In this document: piece after piece, positions 1-5,389 of the stretch
Numbering within the stretch: the first letter of the stretch is position 1
Layout: each line of letters opens with the position of its first letter
NCBI GenBank assembly: GCA_026391755.1
Contig: JAPLDN010000321.1
Coordinates: 1-5,389, forward strand
From: Bacteroidota bacterium
GTDB taxonomy: Bacteria > Bacteroidota > Bacteroidia > Bacteroidales > FEN-979
DNA length: 5,389 bases
Reading direction: 5' to 3'
Translations under genes and position numbers: made by a program
The notes under the pieces: generated by a model
Databases searched by the model: none
Told to the model about the DNA's origin: nothing
The model's input: only the letters and a program-made list of their open reading frames with translations

Positions 1-663
1 AATTCCGTAAAACTGCATATGCATCAGGCCAAAGAGGAAGCCCGTAATGAAAATTGCAAGGTGTATATTTTTAATCCAGCCTGTAAGCAGTTTCTGCAAT
101 AATCCCCTGAACATGAATTCCTCCCCTACTGCCGGGAGTAAACCCATCATGAAGATGTTGAAGAGGAAATTGCCGAAAGATTTCCCGGCAAGGAAAGTAT
201 CGGTAAGCTTACCCGCCTGTTCCTCGGCGGCTTTCATCCAGTCCTCCACCCCTTTGAGGAATGCAGGGAGTTTCATCAGTTTGTTGACGTCGACAAGCCA
301 GTTGATGAAGGGAAGCGACAGGAACATCAGCAGGAATACAATAAAACAGAGGGTTCCGGCGACTGTGGTATTTGCGCGAAGGTAGGACCAGGAATTCCGC
401 TCAAAAAGATACCCTATCAGTACCGGAGGAACAATGAACAAGGCGAAAGACTGTGTGACCTGGAAATATTTCAGCAGGGCAAGGGCCCTGGGGTTATCGG
501 TTTGATTCAGGATCCCGAGAATTCCCGCCAGGTTCATATGGAATAGCGGCATTGCGATCAGCAGGGATAAGAAAAAGAGAAGTATGAAACATGAGAACGT
601 CAGGGCGATGGCAAAGACCAGCCGGCTGAAGGGAGTAAGGTTGGCAAAAAGTGCTTGCTTCAT
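1..663 (-). CDS. CPBP-family intramembrane metalloprotease (CAAX protease-like), C-terminus cut by window edge
   Basis: The minus strand reads open for 221 codons from an ATG at 663-661 to the first base, so the 3' end lies outside the window. The product is strongly hydrophobic, with likely membrane segments near residues 15-41, 67-87 and 101-124, and a further hydrophobic stretch at 163-180 leading into the active-site region. The family hallmarks are visible: motif 1 is EEFMFRG at residues 181-187 (the EExxxR signature), and motif 2 is FGLMH at 211-215 (FxxxH). In the CPBP family these Glu and His residues form the membrane-embedded active site. The third conserved motif would lie beyond the edge. 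Substrate is unknown; bacterial members include prenyl-protein-protease-like and bacteriocin-immunity proteins, and nothing here decides between them. The start is the first ATG after stops, and no Shine-Dalgarno is seen, as is usual in Bacteroidota. It is divergent from dusB with a 44-base gap. Confidence 0.9.
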   Translation of the reverse strand, partial: MKQALFANLTPFSRLVFAIALTFSCFILLFFLSLLIAMPLFHMNLAGILGILNQTDNPRALALLKYFQVTQSFALFIVPPVLIGYLFERNSWSYLRANTTVAGTLCFIVFLLMFLSLPFINWLVDVNKLMKLPAFLKGVEDWMKAAEEQAGKLTDTFLAGKSFGNFLFNIFMMGLLPAVGEEFMFRGLLQKLLTGWIKNIHLAIFITGFLFGLMHMQFYGI

Positions 664-682
664 CAGATGTTAATGAATTAGC

Positions 683-690
683 TATTTTTG
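683..690 (+). promoter_or_regulatory. possible -7 element for dusB (TATTTTTG)
   Basis: TATTTTTG fits the Bacteroidota -7 consensus TAnnTTTG and lies 17 bases before the proposed TTG start of dusB, which would leave a very short leader. No good -33 TTTG lies about 20 bases upstream; the nearest TTG is at 655-657, with a 25-base gap, inside the start of the divergent protease gene. On the other strand, 693-700 reads TATTTTAG, one mismatch from the same consensus, and could serve the protease gene. Both are suggestions from an A/T-rich spacer and may be chance matches. Confidence 0.3.
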
Positions 691-707
691 CGCTAAAATA
701 ATACATT

Positions 708-1688
708 TTGGTCAGGATAGGTGAGATTGCAGTCGGTGAATTTCCTGTAATCCTTGCACCCATGGAGGATGTGACCGATTCACCATTCCGTTCAATCTGC
801 AGGGATTACGGGGCGGATGTGATGATCACCGAATTCGTGGCATCCGAAGGGCTCATCCGCGATGCATGGAAAAGCAGGATGAAAATGCAGTTTGAACCGA
901 AAGAAAGGCCTATCGGCATTCAGATCTTCGGTTCAAACATTTAATCCATGATGAAAGCCGCGGAGGCTGCCGGGGATGCGGGGCCTGATTTCATCGACCT
1001 GAATTTCGGCTGCCCCGTGAGGAAGATTGTGATGAAGGGTGGAGGGGCTGCCCTGCTCCAGGATATCCCGAAGATGATCGCTATGGCCGGGGCTGTTGTG
1101 AAATCCACGAAGTTGCCGGTTACTGCCAAGACAAGGCTCGGATGGGATGACAGGCATCTTGAAATTATTGATATTGCAGAACGTCTGCAGGATGCAGGAA
1201 TCAGGGCAATTAGCATTCACGGCCGCACCAGGACTCAGCTTTACGGAGGCAAGGCCGACTGGACCCTGATAGGTGAGGTGAAAAACAATCCCCGCATGAC
1301 CATCCCTGTTTTCGGCAACGGCGATATCGATTCAGGTCCCAAAGCAAAGGAGATGAAAGACCGCTATGGCGTTGACGGCATACTTATAGGCCGGGCGGCC
1401 GTAGGCAATCCGTGGATATTCTCTGAGGTGAAGGCATTCCTGGAGAATGGCCGCATACCAGCTCCGCCATCCGTTAACGAAAGAATAAAAATACTGCGCT
1501 TACACCTTGAAAAATCCTTTCTCTATAAAGGCGAACGGGCCACGGTATTTGAGATGCGTAAGATGTACAGCGGGTATTTCAAAGAGATTGCCGGGTTCAG
1601 GCCTTTCAGGGTGAAACTGGTTACAGCGGGATCATTACAGGAAATTGATTCAATTATTCAGGAGATTGAGGGATCCGGGATAATCTGA
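708..1688 (+). pseudogene. dusB: tRNA-dihydrouridine synthase (DusB/NifR3-type) interrupted by an in-frame TAA
   Basis: DusB-type enzymes use FMN and NADPH to reduce specific uridines in tRNA to dihydrouridine. Read through the stop, the gene has 326 codons, normal for the family. The first part (78 residues) carries the FMN-site motif APMEDVTD at 17-24 and ends in QIFGSNI. After TAA at 942-944 the same frame continues with SMMKAAEAAGDAGPDF. The second part holds DLNFGCP with the catalytic Cys at codon 102 (1011-1013), KTRLGW, the SIHGRTRTQLY motif, FGNGDI and GILIGRAAVGNPWIF (FMN phosphate binding), and a C-terminal helical tRNA-binding-type domain. The family normally has Glu or Asp at the stop, and TAA is one base from GAA. 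The only plausible starts after an upstream in-frame TAA (699-701) are TTG at 708 or ATT at 705. Neither half alone has a complete active site. It could be a nonsense mutation, a sequencing error or, less likely, a functional split or readthrough gene. Family identity is near certain; the broken status is less so. Confidence 0.85.
942..944 (+). other. in-frame TAA in dusB followed by ATG-ATG restart
   Basis: The TAA falls between GSNI and SMMKAA, in frame with both halves, so it is a substitution and not a frameshift. Two Met codons follow at 948-950 and 951-953, only 3 bases after the stop, so a ribosome could re-initiate and make a 246-residue product beginning MMKAAEAAGD. That product would keep the catalytic Cys but lack the first beta strand and the APMEDVTD segment of the TIM barrel. 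Confidence 0.85.
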
Positions 1689-1708
1689 AACACATAAAAA
1701 CCATCAGC

Positions 1709-2821
1709 ATGAGTGAATTAAAAACCGGCAAACAATCGCAACGGGTTGTTTCCATAGATGCCTTAAGAGGCTTTGACATGTTCTGGATATCAAGCGGGGA
1801 TGCATTCTTCGTTGCCCTGCTAACATTTATAAACACCCCCTTCTGCCTCCGGCTTGCGACCCAGCTGGATCATCCGGCCTGGGCAGGGTTTCGCTTTTAT
1901 GATATGATATTCCCCTTATTCCTGTTTATCATGGGTGTTGCAATGCCCTTATCAATAACCCGCCGCCTGGAACGCGGGGATTCACGCGAAAAATTATACT
2001 ATCATATAATAAGAAGAACCTTGCTCCTGGTATTTCTGGGCCTGGTCTATAATGGCTTGTTCAACTTTGATTTCGCGGGGCAACGTTACTCGGGGGTATT
2101 GCAACGATTTGGGGTTACCTATTTTTTTGCCTCCCTCATTGTAATGAATTTTAAAAATAAGGGACAGCTGGTCTGGGCCGCATCCATCCTCATAATTTAC
2201 TGGCTTATCCTGTTGCTGGTCCCGGCACCCGGATTCCATGCCTATGACCTCAGCCCTCAAGGTAACCTCTGCGGTTACATCGACCGTAAGTTCCTGCCCG
2301 GGTCTTTCTGTTGTTACACCTATGGCGATAATGAAGGTATCCTTACCATGTTCCCTGCGATCACCAATGTTCTGTTCGGGGTTATGGCAGGCCGCTGGCT
2401 TTTAGGTGTCGAACATGAAATGAAAAAGATAAGGAATCTTGTTATAGCAGGGGTTTCGTTTATTGCGGTCGCATTATTATGGAGCCTGGTTTTCCCGATC
2501 AATAAGTATTTATGGACAGGCTCCTACGTTTTGCTGACCTCTGGAATTTCCTTTTTACTGTTATGCGCTTTTTATTGGATCATCGATGTAAAAGGCTATA
2601 AAAAATGGGCATTCCCATTTATTGTTATCGGATTAAACCCGATAACCATTTATGTGGTCCAGGGGATATTCGATTTTGGTATCATTGCCAATATCTTCAT
2701 TCACGGGTTTGCAGATTCCCTGGGTAGTTTCAAGCCTGTTTTTTACCAGCTCAGCATAATCCTGGTCAAGTGGTTTTTCCTTTATTTTCTTTACAGGAAG
2801 AAGATTTTCCTTAAGGTTTGA
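1709..2821 (+). CDS. multi-pass membrane acyltransferase, heparan-alpha-glucosaminide N-acetyltransferase-like (DUF5009/COG4299 family)
   Basis: The 370-residue product is an integral membrane protein with about ten hydrophobic segments. Family marks visible are the N-terminal SIDALRGFDMFWI (residues 15-27), where RG-F-D is conserved; DHPAWAGFRFYDMIFPLFLF (54-73), matching the H-x-x-W-x-G...D-x-x-F-P block of human HGSNAT and bacterial NagX-like proteins; LQRFG (131-135); NLCGYIDRKFLPG before the next block; and NEGILTMFPAI (208-218). By analogy, His55 aligns with the acetyl-accepting active-site His of HGSNAT. Such enzymes move acetyl from cytosolic acetyl-CoA across the membrane to an amino sugar, but the bacterial substrate is not shown here, so the function is inferred. 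The loop before NEGILTMFPAI contains three cysteines (C188, C201, C202). The gene starts 20 bases after dusB with no promoter seen, so co-transcription is likely. It ends at TGA with no strong terminator behind it. Confidence 0.85.
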   Translation: MSELKTGKQSQRVVSIDALRGFDMFWISSGDAFFVALLTFINTPFCLRLATQLDHPAWAGFRFYDMIFPLFLFIMGVAMPLSITRRLERGDSREKLYYHIIRRTLLLVFLGLVYNGLFNFDFAGQRYSGVLQRFGVTYFFASLIVMNFKNKGQLVWAASILIIYWLILLLVPAPGFHAYDLSPQGNLCGYIDRKFLPGSFCCYTYGDNEGILTMFPAITNVLFGVMAGRWLLGVEHEMKKIRNLVIAGVSFIAVALLWSLVFPINKYLWTGSYVLLTSGISFLLLCAFYWIIDVKGYKKWAFPFIVIGLNPITIYVVQGIFDFGIIANIFIHGFADSLGSFKPVFYQLSIILVKWFFLYFLYRKKIFLKV

Positions 2822-2993
2822 GGATTTTACTATTCCAGTCCCCGGAACGAGGCGGTATTTGTTGATTAAAGGATACTTTATTCGCTTTAAGAGTCAAAAA
2901 TCACATTTTTTTTTATTATGATTTGTTAAACTTCTTGATCTGTACTATATTTGCCTTACATAATCTGATTACTAATTTAAAATCCTTACAAAA
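2822..2993. other. 172-base A/T-rich intergenic region
   Basis: No gene is seen here. The first half has only a weak inverted repeat (TTAAAG 2866-2871 with CTTTAA 2885-2890, 13-base loop) and a run of nine T at 2906-2914, which could contribute to transcript ending but is not a convincing intrinsic terminator. The second half contains the promoter listed separately and an A-rich leader of about 35-40 bases before the lipoprotein start. Confidence 0.6.
2922..2953 (+). promoter_or_regulatory. Bacteroidota-type sigma-A promoter for the PKD lipoprotein gene
   Basis: TTTG at 2922-2925 (-33 element) is separated by exactly 20 bases from TATATTTG at 2946-2953 (-7 element, consensus TAnnTTTG). Both boxes and the spacing fit the housekeeping promoter known from Bacteroides. 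Transcription would start near 2958-2962, giving a leader of about 35 bases before ATG 2994. The leader is A-rich (TTAAAATCCTTACAAAA) with no Shine-Dalgarno, typical of the phylum. No operator or riboswitch was recognised. Confidence 0.75.
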
Positions 2994-4778
2994 ATGAAAA
3001 ACGTTCCCAAGTATTCCTGGACGATGTTGATCGTAATGGTCCTTGTCCTTCTAGCTTCCTGCAAGAAAAAAGAAACAACACCGGACGTCATCGCCAGCTT
3101 TACATTCTCGGTAGATGCGTCGAACTTTCTTAAAATCAATTTCAAGAATGCATCAGCAAACTTTTCATCACTTTCATGGAATTTTGGTGATAATTCTGCT
3201 CTTTCAAGTGAGACCAATCCGTCTCATGTCTATGCCGCTATTGGAACTTATTCTGTAGTCCTAACAGCAACTTCCACTGACGGTTCAACGAAAAATTCAT
3301 ATACCGCCAGCCTTACTATCACCGATCCGAATGCTGAGCTTACCAAACTGGCCGGAACGGTATCTAAGACGTGGAAGCTTTTACGTCAGACTTCCACAGG
3401 TCGTTATCCTCTCGAATGCGGACCTGAAGACCACTCAACAATCTGGTGGGCAGTTGGCAAAGACAATGATGAACTGGCCAATCGTCCTTGCCAGCTTAAT
3501 GATGAATGGACCTTCTACCGCAATGGTGGTACTATGGTCTTTAATGCTCATGGAGATTTCTGGCGTGAAGGAGGGATTTTTGCAGATCCCACCGGTGTTT
3601 GTGGTGATACTTCAAGCATGTTAGGACCAAATAGCGAAGATCTTAGCGCATGGGGCGGTGGAACTCATACTTACGCAATGAGAGTATTGCCTGGCGGCTC
3701 AACGCTGACAACACTTGGAAAAGGTGCTTTCGCAGGCTTTTTCAAATTAGGCAATGGTTCTGAAACTAAAGTTCCTCTCGATTCAGTTCATTATAAGATC
3801 ATCAAGCTGACCGAAGGACCAATTGACACCCTGATCATCGAAGGCGTATACAGGTGGGATCCTGCTCAGAGCGGCGGTTACTGGAGATTTGTCCTGATGC
3901 ATTATGACAATCCTAATGATGAGCCTCCCATACCCGGGAAAAAACCAGTTGCCGGTTTCACACAGGTAATAAGCGGGCTTACCGTTACATTCACCAACAC
4001 ATCAACAGGAGCTGATTCTTATTCCTGGAATTTCGGTGACGGACAAACCTCAACCGCAGCCAGCCCGGTTCATACATATGCAGCAGATGGCATTTACACT
4101 ATTGTACTGACCGCAACAAATACGAATGGCAGCACAACAGCAACTTCTGTTGCCTTTGTTTCCACGACGCCTCTTACAGATGCAATCCTGCAGGGAGCAG
4201 CATGGAAAGTACGTATAGATGATTATGCCGTCTTCGTTGGTTCAGGCCTCGGCAAAAACGACTGGTGGCATGTAACAAAGGCTATGTTGGAAAGTGGAAC
4301 AGGAACCGACAACTGGACCTGTATGCCGACAAATACATTTACCTTCAGCGCAGGCGGACACTTCGTTTATGCCACAAATGGCAATGCAAGGAATGATGGT
4401 TATTTCGGAACACCCAACGGCTGCTGGTCAGATGCTGACATCGCTGCAAGCCCCGGAGCTGCTTTTGGAAGTTGTGCAACGCATACTTATGTGTTTACTC
4501 CTGGCACCGGTACTGCCAATCCAATCATTACACTCACAAACGGCACTGGTTTTGCAGCGTTCCTTGGTTTCTACAAAGGATACAATGGTGTAGCAAGTGG
4601 TGTTAAGGGTGGTGAAAACACTGACAACACACTAGCACCTAATTTCGGCTCGGCAACAAATACATACTCGGTTATGGGTTATGCCAACACCGGAACAAAA
4701 GAGTATTTGTTTGTTTCAGTAGATATTTCTGCAGCTCACGACGGTTCCTCAGCTTGGTCAACAGTTCTGGAGCGTTAA
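2994..4778 (+). CDS. surface-type lipoprotein with two PKD domains, each followed by a Trp/Cys/Gly-rich module; probable glycan-binding protein
   Basis: The 594-residue product begins with a lipoprotein signal peptide: positive start, hydrophobic 11-21 and lipobox LLASC, so Cys23 should be acylated after cleavage. Two PKD domains follow, at about 32-110 (SWNFGDN near 61-67, GTYSVVLTAT) and about 318-392 (SWNFGDG 344-350, GIYTIVLTAT). Each precedes a related module, at about 125-309 and 402-594. Matching positions are WW 151-152/424-425, Cys 166/443, Cys 203/477, THTY 224-227/496-499, and GAFAGFFKLGNG (244-255) against GFAAFLGFYKGYNG (519-532). From memory, single PKD-plus-module lipoproteins of this look occur in Bacteroidota polysaccharide-utilisation loci, notably laminarin-type ones; I cannot check this. 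No catalytic motif is recognised. With susC next, a SusE/SusF-like carbohydrate-binding role on the outer membrane is the best inference; the ligand is unknown. The KKKE after Cys23 is not a clear acidic surface-export signal. It has its own promoter and a strong terminator behind it. Confidence 0.85.
   Translation: MKNVPKYSWTMLIVMVLVLLASCKKKETTPDVIASFTFSVDASNFLKINFKNASANFSSLSWNFGDNSALSSETNPSHVYAAIGTYSVVLTATSTDGSTKNSYTASLTITDPNAELTKLAGTVSKTWKLLRQTSTGRYPLECGPEDHSTIWWAVGKDNDELANRPCQLNDEWTFYRNGGTMVFNAHGDFWREGGIFADPTGVCGDTSSMLGPNSEDLSAWGGGTHTYAMRVLPGGSTLTTLGKGAFAGFFKLGNGSETKVPLDSVHYKIIKLTEGPIDTLIIEGVYRWDPAQSGGYWRFVLMHYDNPNDEPPIPGKKPVAGFTQVISGLTVTFTNTSTGADSYSWNFGDGQTSTAASPVHTYAADGIYTIVLTATNTNGSTTATSVAFVSTTPLTDAILQGAAWKVRIDDYAVFVGSGLGKNDWWHVTKAMLESGTGTDNWTCMPTNTFTFSAGGHFVYATNGNARNDGYFGTPNGCWSDADIAASPGAAFGSCATHTYVFTPGTGTANPIITLTNGTGFAAFLGFYKGYNGVASGVKGGENTDNTLAPNFGSATNTYSVMGYANTGTKEYLFVSVDISAAHDGSSAWSTVLER
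3087..4775 (+). repeat. diverged tandem duplication of a PKD-plus-module unit inside the lipoprotein gene
   Basis: The protein splits into two units of about 278 residues each: unit 1 is residues 32-309 (3087-3920) and unit 2 is 318-594 (3945-4775), joined by a short linker (NDEPPIPGKKP). The order of landmarks is the same in both: PKD, Trp, WW, Cys, aromatic-F strand with GG, Gly-rich loop, Cys, THTY, Gly/Phe-rich segment, and a closing Trp with a VL strand. The similarity is visible in protein but not as a long DNA identity, so the duplication is old. Confidence 0.7.
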
Positions 4779-4803
4779 ACAAAAAACGATCTGATTGTTC
4801 AGT

Positions 4804-4846
4804 TAAAATCAAGAGTGAGCAGGGAACTGTCTCACTCTTGATTTTA
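4804..4846 (+). terminator. strong stem-loop terminator after the lipoprotein gene
   Basis: A perfect 16-bp inverted repeat pairs 4804-4819 (TAAAATCAAGAGTGAG) with 4831-4846 (CTCACTCTTGATTTTA), with an 11-base loop that can itself form CAG/CTG pairing around GGAA. The A-rich foot and T-rich end (ATTTTATAT) fit an intrinsic terminator, and the symmetry would let it work on either strand. It begins 26 bases after the lipoprotein stop and ends 42 bases before the susC-like start, so it would end or reduce transcripts before the receptor gene. Confidence 0.85.
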
Positions 4847-4887
4847 TATGGACATCCTAAAATTCAAAATCTTTAAAACCTCCACTC

Positions 4888-5389
4888 ATGATGAAACATT
4901 TTACACTTTTATTCTTTGCCGTTTTGTCTTTATCTGTGTTTGCCCAAAACCGGCTTATTACAGGTAAAGTCACCGACGCCGATGGTATTGGGTTACCCGG
5001 CGTTACGATCCAATTGGCGGGAACGACCAAAGGTACAACCACCGACGGAAACGGGAATTACCAGATCAATGCCGAGAAAGGGGTGTTGAAATTCAGTTAT
5101 ATTGGTTATATCTCACAGGATATCAAGGTTGAGAATCAGACCAGTATTAATGTTGTTATGCATGAGAACGTTAGTGTTCTGAATGAAGTTGTCGTAATCG
5201 GTTATGGCACCCAGGTTAAAAAAGACCTCACTACTGCCGTTTCTGTAGTGGATCAGAAGGATATCGAAGACAGGCCTATCACTTCTGCTGCACAAGCCCT
5301 GCAGGGAAAAGCAGCAGGTGTTGACGTAGTGCAACCTTCAGGAAAACCGGGAGGGGAAATTGTTGTCCATGTGCGCGGCACAACCTCGG
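4888..5389 (+). CDS. SusC/RagA-family TonB-dependent outer membrane receptor, N-terminal part
   Basis: This is the first 167 codons of a protein that normally has about 1000 residues; the right edge cuts it. Residues 1-19 form a signal peptide (hydrophobic core, then SVFA before Q20). A carboxypeptidase-regulatory-like beta-sandwich domain spans about 22-92 (ITGKVTDADGIGLPGVTIQL, then TTTDGNGNYQI and FSYIGY). Next comes the SusC N-terminal signature NEVVVIGYGTQVKKDLTTAVS (99-119), including the TonB-box region, and the start of the plug domain with ALQGKAAGVDV, PGGEIVVHVRGTTS. The family imports large oligosaccharides or peptides with a SusD lipoprotein lid; a susD gene would be expected just beyond the window. 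ATG 4888 is chosen, but ATG 4891 is equally possible. No TAnnTTTG element is seen between the preceding terminator and the start, so expression may depend on read-through. The substrate cannot be told from this part. Confidence 0.93.
   Translation, partial: MMKHFTLLFFAVLSLSVFAQNRLITGKVTDADGIGLPGVTIQLAGTTKGTTTDGNGNYQINAEKGVLKFSYIGYISQDIKVENQTSINVVMHENVSVLNEVVVIGYGTQVKKDLTTAVSVVDQKDIEDRPITSAAQALQGKAAGVDVVQPSGKPGGEIVVHVRGTTS

Noticed and set aside
47..385. 112-codon plus-strand reading frame
   Set aside because: It lies opposite the CPBP protease gene, whose minus-strand frame carries clear EExxxR and FxxxH motifs; the plus translation has no recognisable family and is a shadow.
494..763. 89-codon minus-strand reading frame across the divergent spacer
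   Set aside because: It overlaps the protease start in another frame and the dusB start on the other strand; the product has no recognisable features.
942..944. TAA reassigned as a sense codon in this organism
   Set aside because: The lipoprotein gene ends with TAA at 4776-4778 just before a terminator, and the other long genes read without internal TAA, so a changed code is not supported.
933..1220. Two minus-strand frames opposite dusB
   Set aside because: They mirror the strongly conserved DusB core and have no credible protein features.
2866..2914. Intrinsic terminator after the acyltransferase gene
   Set aside because: The stem is only 6 A/T-rich pairs with a 13-base loop, and the T run begins 15 bases after it; too weak to call.
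3331..3624. Plus-strand overlapping frame of 97 codons inside the lipoprotein gene (and a similar one at 4294-4593)
   Set aside because: The main frame shows continuous PKD and module motifs through both places; these are out-of-frame shadows.
5113..5334. Minus-strand 73-codon frame within susC
   Set aside because: The plus frame matches the SusC signature throughout, so the minus frame is chance.

Overview
This window most likely comes from a member of the Bacteroidota (Bacteroidales- or Flavobacteriia-like), probably environmental. The evidence is a SusC/RagA-type TonB-dependent receptor, a Cys-anchored lipoprotein with PKD domains beside it, a textbook Bacteroidota promoter (TTTG, 20-base spacer, TATATTTG), A-rich leaders without Shine-Dalgarno sequences, and a DUF5009/COG4299-type membrane acyltransferase. 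No rRNA, tRNA, CRISPR array, insertion sequence or phage gene is visible.

Left part (1-2821). A CPBP-type intramembrane protease gene reads leftward off the window edge. Only 44 bases separate its start from a rightward dusB-type tRNA-dihydrouridine synthase gene. That gene is full length and in one frame, but an in-frame TAA interrupts it after codon 78, at a place where the family normally has an acidic residue. It is followed 20 bases later, probably in the same transcript, by a multi-pass membrane protein of the heparan-alpha-glucosaminide acetyltransferase-like family.

Middle and right part (2822-5389). A 172-base spacer holds a strong promoter for a 594-residue surface-type lipoprotein. 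The protein is built from two copies of the same unit, a PKD domain followed by a module of about 180-190 residues rich in Trp, Cys and Gly. A 16-bp stem-loop terminator follows, and 42 bases after it begins a SusC-like receptor that runs off the right edge. Lipoprotein and receptor probably belong to one glycan-uptake locus, with the lipoprotein as a surface glycan-binding partner. The hairpin between them would make the receptor a read-through product unless it has its own unrecognised promoter.

The two points most worth following are the interrupted dusB gene, which has an ATG-ATG restart 3 bases after the stop and an apparent TTG start, and the duplicated PKD-plus-module lipoprotein with the terminator between it and susC. 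I see no clear evidence of a wholly new system.
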